Below, one piece after another: positions 59,006-64,000 of a DNA stretch of 64,000 bases (the first letter of the stretch is position 1; every line of letters starts with the position of its first letter). The translations under genes were made by a program, and so were the position numbers. A model generated the notes under the pieces. That model had not been told where the DNA came from. It did not search any database and saw only the letters and a list, made by a program, of their open reading frames with translations. Source of the DNA: Megachile rotundata (taxonomy: Eukaryota; Arthropoda; Insecta; Hymenoptera; Megachilidae); contig NC_134989.1 of assembly GCF_050947335.1 (NCBI RefSeq), positions 9,913,501 through 9,977,500 of the forward strand, given 5' to 3'.

Positions 59006-59694
59006 ATTTTATTGCAAACAAATTTTAAAAAATTTCTGTAACATGATCTTCCCTGCAGCTTTTGTTTCTACATCCTCAACGGCCATATAACGAGACAGCA
59101 TCGAAACAGCTTCACATCGCCTGTAATCAAAGGGACTCGCAGTCCCGGTTTGAGATCGTAATTGAATTTCCTTTTTATTTTGAACAGTAAAACTAGAATC
59201 ACTCTGAATAATATTTCCAAGCGTGTAAAAGCATAGTCCGTTTCACGACCCACTTAAGAAGTGTATAACTTATAAGGAAATTGAACAGGAAAGCACTTCA
59301 GACATCCAGAACCCATAAATTTTATAATATAAACAGGCTATTAAATCCCGTATTGAGTTAAATATAAATTATTCGAACCAGTAGCAGTTGCATCTAGCAA
59401 GATTTTTATGTACGTTAATAAAATATAGAGGAAGTTATTTCGAACGGATATGATCAACCATGGGAGTGAAATAAAATCTTAGGAACGAATGTATAATTTT
59501 GCGAATACGCGTTTGCGATCGAATACTATCGTACATCAGAATGTATGAACGTACGTGCATATTTGACTGTGAGATAAACTGGTGATCAAAGTTGGAAAAA
59601 ATTATTTACGACCAGGAGTTGCAGTAATCTGATCGCAAACGTGTATTCTATACGTTCTTCGTTCCAATTAAAATTACAGTAATTTTTTTAGAAA
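59006..59694. other. Unique block
   Basis: CpG-containing parts at 59060-59260 and 59440-59650. No supported feature. Confidence 0.35.
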
Positions 59695-59800
59695 TTTAGA
59701 AACTTGGAGATTTAGGTATTTTGGGATACGAAGGTTCAGTGAAGTATTTAGGGATCTAGGGATTTGGGGATATAAGGATTTGAAGATATGAAGATCTCCC
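59695..59800 (+). repeat. Short G-rich remnant (TAGGGATCTAGGGATTTGGGG)
   Basis: A few 8-base GGGATTTA-type units, strongest at 59748-59775. Confidence 0.75.
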
Positions 59801-60031
59801 TAGATTTATTGTGGGATACAGTAATCCCAGTATATATTTACAAGTATGAAGGTCATATTCCTGCTATCGTATAACCCTGTCACATATGAGTCCAGTCATA
59901 ACATATCTCGTGCTACAAAAATCCAAAGACCTAGCGATATACCATAAAAACGCGTTAAACAGTACATCAAATATCGCAAACCGAAAGAGCCTCTATCTCC
60001 TAAGGACAAAAACGCTAATGCAAGTGCTTAC
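59801..60031. other. Unique flank
   Basis: No supported feature. Confidence 0.3.
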
Positions 60032-60090
60032 CCTCGAGAGTTGTCTGCGTGTGTATTACTGTAATTGCATCATGCCTCAGCGTTGCATCG
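60032..60090 (-). CDS. Exon-like window, minus strand (very tentative)
   Basis: On the minus strand CACCTTTTTACAG precedes 59 bases open in one frame (DATLRHDAITVIHTQTTLE, one base left over at each end) and GTAAGC follows. The same frame is open through both flanks (60015-60227), so the splice signals are not required to keep it open. No family recognised. Confidence 0.13.
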
Positions 60091-60537
60091 CTGTAAAAAG
60101 GTGATAAGCCTTTTCTACAAGGGGCACACTTATCCCGAGTATCTCGATCAGCATAAGAACTCGAACAGCTCCGCGATCGAATCGGTAACAACGACATAAA
60201 CAACACGACCGGTACCTCTCGGCGCACGGAGTCCTTAATCCGGCATTAACGATAAAGAAACAGGGCCGTAAGTCATAGGAAAAGTGGACGGTTCCGCGGG
60301 TAATTGAATGCTATTAGGGGTACGTTTATACCCGGCATTATCACCCGTTGCACCAACTTCTGCTACGTGGAGCAACGTAACACGAGGGGGAACCGGTTTC
60401 TCGGCATACATTATAACAACTTACCTGTTTACCTCGATCGATTGTAAATCTCATCGGTACGGAACTGTGTATCTGGACGATTGAACGAGTTCATTCTGGT
60501 GGTGGTAACGGTATTGGCGATATACCACAAATATCAT
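60091..60537. other. CpG-rich unique block
   Basis: 60110-60480 is CpG-rich, with TTAATCCGGCATTAACG and ACTTACCTGTTTACCTCG; the latter is GTAAGT on the minus strand. No clear exon precedes it. Possible regulatory DNA. Confidence 0.35.
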
Positions 60538-61740
60538 CAAATCCCTATATCTTCAAACCCCTATGTCTCCAAATCTATATGTCTTCAAATCCCTATATCC
60601 CCAAATCTCTATATCCGTAGATTATCAAATTTCCAAATCCCTAAAGCGCCAATTTCTCAAATTCCCAAAATTCTACATCCACAACTATTCCCAAATCCCC
60701 AAACCCGAAAAGTCCTTAGATCCCCAAATCCCCAAAATCTCTAGATTCCCAAGTCCCAAAAATCCTTAGATCCCAAAATCCCTCTATCCCCCAATCCCTA
60801 CATCCCCATATCTCTACATCCCTAAATCCCTACATCCCCAAATCCCTACATCCCCAAATCCCTACATCCCCAAATCCCTACATCCCTAAATCCCTACATC
60901 CCCAAATCCCTACATCCCCAAATCCCTACATCCCCAAATCCCTACATCCCCAAATCCCTACATCCCCAAATCCCTACATCCCCAAATCCCTACATCCCCA
61001 AATCCCTACATCCCCAAATCCCTACATCCCCAAATCCCTACATCCCCAAATCCCTACATCCCCAAATCCCTACATCCCCAAATCCCTACATCCCCAAATC
61101 CCTACATCCCCAAATCCCTACATCCCCAAATCCCTACATCCCCAAATCCCTACATCCCCAAATCCCTACATCCCCAAATCCCTACATCCCCAAATCCCTA
61201 CATCCCCAAATCCCTACATCCCCAAATCCCTACATCCCCAAATCCCTACATCCCCAAATCCCTACATCCCCAAATCCCTACATCCCCAAATCCCTACATC
61301 CCCAAATCCCTACATCCCCAAATCCCTACATCCCCAAATCCCTATATCTTCAAATCCCTATGTCTCCAAATTCATATGTCCTCAAATCCCTATATCCCCA
61401 AATCTTTATATTCCTAGATTCTCAAATTTCCAAATCCCTAAAACCCCAATTCCTCAAATTCTCAAAATCCTACATCCACAACTATTCCCAAATCCCCAAA
61501 CCCGAAAAATCCTTAGATCCCCAAATCTCCAAAATCCCTAGATCCCAAAATCCCTCTATCCCAAAATCCCTCTATCCCAAAATCCCTCTATCCCAAAATC
61601 CCTCTATCCCAAAATCTCTCTATCCCCAAATCCCTACATCCCCAAATCCCTTTATCCCCAAATCCCTAAAACCCCAATTCTCCAAATTCCCAAAATCCTA
61701 CATCCTCAACTACCCAAATCCCAAATTATTGGCCACCTAA
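60538..61740 (-). repeat. C-rich 16-bp array (CCCTACATCCCCAAAT) between 210-bp direct repeats
   Basis: 60899-61340 is about 27 consecutive 16-bp units with no difference seen by eye; slightly variant units extend it left to about 60790. The flanks 60538-60750 and 61335-61547 are direct repeats at a constant offset of 797 bp, sharing ACAACTATTCCCAAATCCCC and AAACCCGAAAARTCCTTAGA. 61540-61640 adds CCCTCTATCCCAAAAT units. The minus strand is G-rich with runs of 3 and 4 G. Confidence 0.96.
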
Positions 61741-63175
61741 TTTCGATCATCTCAAAATTTCTGAATTCCTAAATTATTAAATTTCCAAATTCCCAAATGA
61801 AGTCTCTAAATCAACACTCGACCCTTCATCCTTAACGAAATGTCGTTACACTATTAACGAAGTGTCGGTATATCAATAACTGATATATCTACTCCATCCA
61901 CCTATTTCTATATCCACGTCGTCGAGAGATAATGAAAGTGGACGTTTACGTATCGCCGTGTGTCAAGTTTCATACGTAACAGCCAAATGTGTGCTGGTGC
62001 CCGAGTGACTTAAGCAGTCTAAACATCGTGAAACAGCAGCCAGATCGCAAATCCGGGATCCAGCTTTGCTGGCTGGCGTCGACTGGTGTTTGCTCCGGCA
62101 CGACGATCCTGTTGCCCGAGGGCTCTTAAAGTTTGAGAAGGGACGGGGATTTCCGGGGTAATCACGCTGCATCGAGAAGGAGTTTCTTTCGCTCCAAGGA
62201 AATCAGAGATAAACTGTTAGAAACGGCCGGATTAAACGTTCAGGACGGTGATATACGGCGCGATTAGCTGAACGTTTGTTGCACGATCCTTTTTACCAAG
62301 AAAAATGCCCGTGTGGTTAAATACCTTGCAACAACAATGTCGCTAATCTGTTAAATGTTGCAATCTTTGTTAAACGTATTAAACATACAGTTTGTTAATA
62401 AAAATTCTCTTTGTTTATTGTAGTGAATACTACGATGAAATTATTAACATAATACTGATGTGGTGCTGTAATGACAGGTATGATGATAAGTTATAAAAAC
62501 GATTAAGGGTAATGTAGAAATAATAGTTCCAATCGAAAGTTTCAATCTCATTGAAGGCACAAATTGTTCCGGTAAGCTTTCCATAAATTTTCAATCGCTC
62601 AAACTTTCCCTTCGACTAACGTTCATAAGCGCGTTAAGTCAATCGATGACCAGCAAGCTTAATCTTCAACGAAACGATAGCCACTTAGGCAAATCCATCG
62701 AAAGTTCATCTACCCATGACCCAGATTATGGAACGTTAAGACCCTCCTAATAATCTGACCCCTGATGTTGGAGCTGCCCTAGGTTTGCTCGATAAAGTAA
62801 CGAAACAGCGATCTGCCCCGGTTCATCCTCTTTAGACCAAGACTTCACCGATCAAACAGCAATTAGCGGTTCACTAAGCGGTCGCTATTTCATTCGACGA
62901 ACCGGCAGTTCTGCCAACTTCACGGATATTTCACCCTAATCGTTGTTCATCAGTCTCCGCGAATGACACGGGACTGGTCATTAACATCTGACTTGTTTTA
63001 CGAGTTAATTAGACACTGTGGACAACGGTGCTTTTACTGCGCATTCTGTTTGGGTTAAGACGAGTATTTCGTGTGGAAATTGAGGGAGCTATGAATATAA
63101 AGTATATCTGTTATTATATTTGTGTCACTCAGAAACTGCAAATAATTATAGTTCTTGAATATCTATGATAAAGTA
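61741..63175. other. Unique block, largely CpG-rich
   Basis: 61900-62300 and 62560-63060 are CpG-containing unique DNA with TTAATT, TAATCTGACC and ATTAACATCTG words. The 69-codon minus frame at 61963-62172 is unrecognised. No supported gene. Confidence 0.35.
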
Positions 63176-63362
63176 CTTATAAAAGAAAGAACGTATTCTT
63201 TCAAAAGAATGTATTCTCTTTTATAAAGAATGTATTCTTTCAAAAAAAAGTATTCTCTCTTATAAAGACTATATTCTTTCAAAAAATAAGTATACCTTCT
63301 TATAAAAAGTACATCTTCTTCTAAAAGAATGTATTGTTTCAAAAGAATGTACTCTTTCTTGC
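63176..63362 (+). repeat. AAGAATGTATTCTTTC repeat, about 9 imperfect copies of 18-24 bp
   Basis: RAAGAATGTATTCTTTCAAAA and TTATAAAGAATGTATTC variants in tandem. Confidence 0.88.
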
Positions 63363-63480
63363 AACGAACGTTTCAATGATTTAAACTGCGCGCCAATTCA
63401 CGTGACATGCGCAGTGCGCCTACGCTGCTCCAGCCGCCATATTGCTTTTCCAGCTTCACCCACGTTATGTTCTCTTTTAT
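63363..63480 (+). promoter_or_regulatory. Cluster of promoter-type motifs (E-box, NRF-1-like, YY1/Pho-like)
   Basis: Within 45 bases lie CACGTGAC (63399-63406), ATGCGCAGTGCGC (about 63408-63420, two TGCGC half sites with one extra base against the NRF-1 consensus) and GCCGCCATATT (63433-63443), an exact match to the reverse complement of the YY1 consensus AANATGGCGGC. Such combinations are known from housekeeping promoters in animals. Any gene would lie beyond the window, or the region is an enhancer; direction is unknown. Confidence 0.4.
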
Positions 63481-64000
63481 GCAATTGTTACAGTGTCCAG
63501 ATTACACAGTCGTGATCGAACTGTTAACCTAATCAAATTAGAAAGTTTCACCACCTAATCTCACATTCCCACTAAAGTTTTAACTGCGGCAGTCGCCTTT
63601 TTCTCGATCACGCCTTCGTGTAATGGAATCGATTTCCGAGAACAAATCTGATCGAGAAACGTGGTTTGCTTGTCACACCACACTTCTACGTGCTGTTCCT
63701 CGATTTCTTGTGGCTCGTGAATTAATCTGTTTCAGTCACGTTTCTTAGGTGTACTTTTCACACGTAGTGTTAACTGAACTGATAACATTATAATATTTCT
63801 GGGTGAAAATTACCTCGATGTTGAATTATACAAAATTTGAGTACAACTATCATAGAGTCAGAACGTCTATTTTGTATTTTTACATTTTATGTACTAAATT
63901 TTTGTTGCTGTTCTTTTGTCAAAATATTTGTAATATTTTATTAACATAATAAATGATTGTATATGTTCCTATCCCACTGTTTTTATTTATTTTTTATTTG
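63481..64000. other. Unique block to the window edge
   Basis: CpG-containing to about 63760, then AT-rich. No frame over 60 codons and no RNA gene seen. Confidence 0.35.

Noticed and set aside
60790..61340. Telomere or interstitial telomeric repeat
   Set aside because: The unit CCCTACATCCCCAAAT is not the arthropod (TTAGG)n repeat; it belongs to the local 8-bp-register family.

Overview
The window reads as non-coding DNA from an animal nuclear genome, most likely an insect and plausibly a hymenopteran such as a bee. This is an inference from an AT-rich background, unique blocks that keep many CpGs, very little recognisable transposon sequence and a great many short tandem arrays. No complete gene, rRNA, tRNA or CRISPR array could be supported. 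Nearly all long open frames lie inside tandem repeats whose unit is a multiple of three, or are frames in repeats that happen to lack stops.

The best protein-coding candidate is one internal exon on the + strand at 49558-49706, with a pyrimidine tract and AG before it and GTGAGT after it. A weaker + strand candidate at 57150-57238 has a compatible phase. If these are real, much of the right half is intron. Weaker exon-like windows are noted at 31454-31601 (-), 34080-34161 (+) and 60032-60090 (-). A possible upstream regulatory region of a gene beyond the right edge lies at 63399-63443 (E-box, TGCGCA half sites and a YY1/Pho-like site).

The rest is a patchwork of unique blocks of about 0.3-2 kb and repeats of four kinds. 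(1) A superfamily of minisatellites in an 8-bp register (8, 16, 32, 48, 144 or 256 bp; G-rich on one strand, C-rich on the other) recurs at about 20 places in both orientations, e.g. 14031-14757, 19605-20690, 25845-26640, 29955-30860, 37690-38830, 48585-49300, 49845-50890 and 60538-61740. (2) Two large arrays of a CpG-rich 15-mer containing ACGCGT lie in the same orientation at 45425-46527 (about 73 copies) and 53850-55902 (about 137 copies). (3) Short satellite-like arrays have periods of about 93-230 bp, e.g. 148 bp at 1541-2440, 166 bp at 11600-12300, 131 bp at 39375-39770 and 133 bp at 40955-41900. (4) Arrays of palindromic words include CACATGTG at 27575-28345 and GCGCATGCGC at 33082-33240. 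In addition a dispersed segment of about 780 bp is present twice in direct orientation (7079-7860 and 35560-36345), about 96% identical by eye.

The unique blocks between repeats are richer in GC and CpG and often contain homeodomain-like TAAT/ATTA words. They look like intergenic or intronic regulatory DNA, but without comparison that cannot be shown. All counts and identities here were made by eye.
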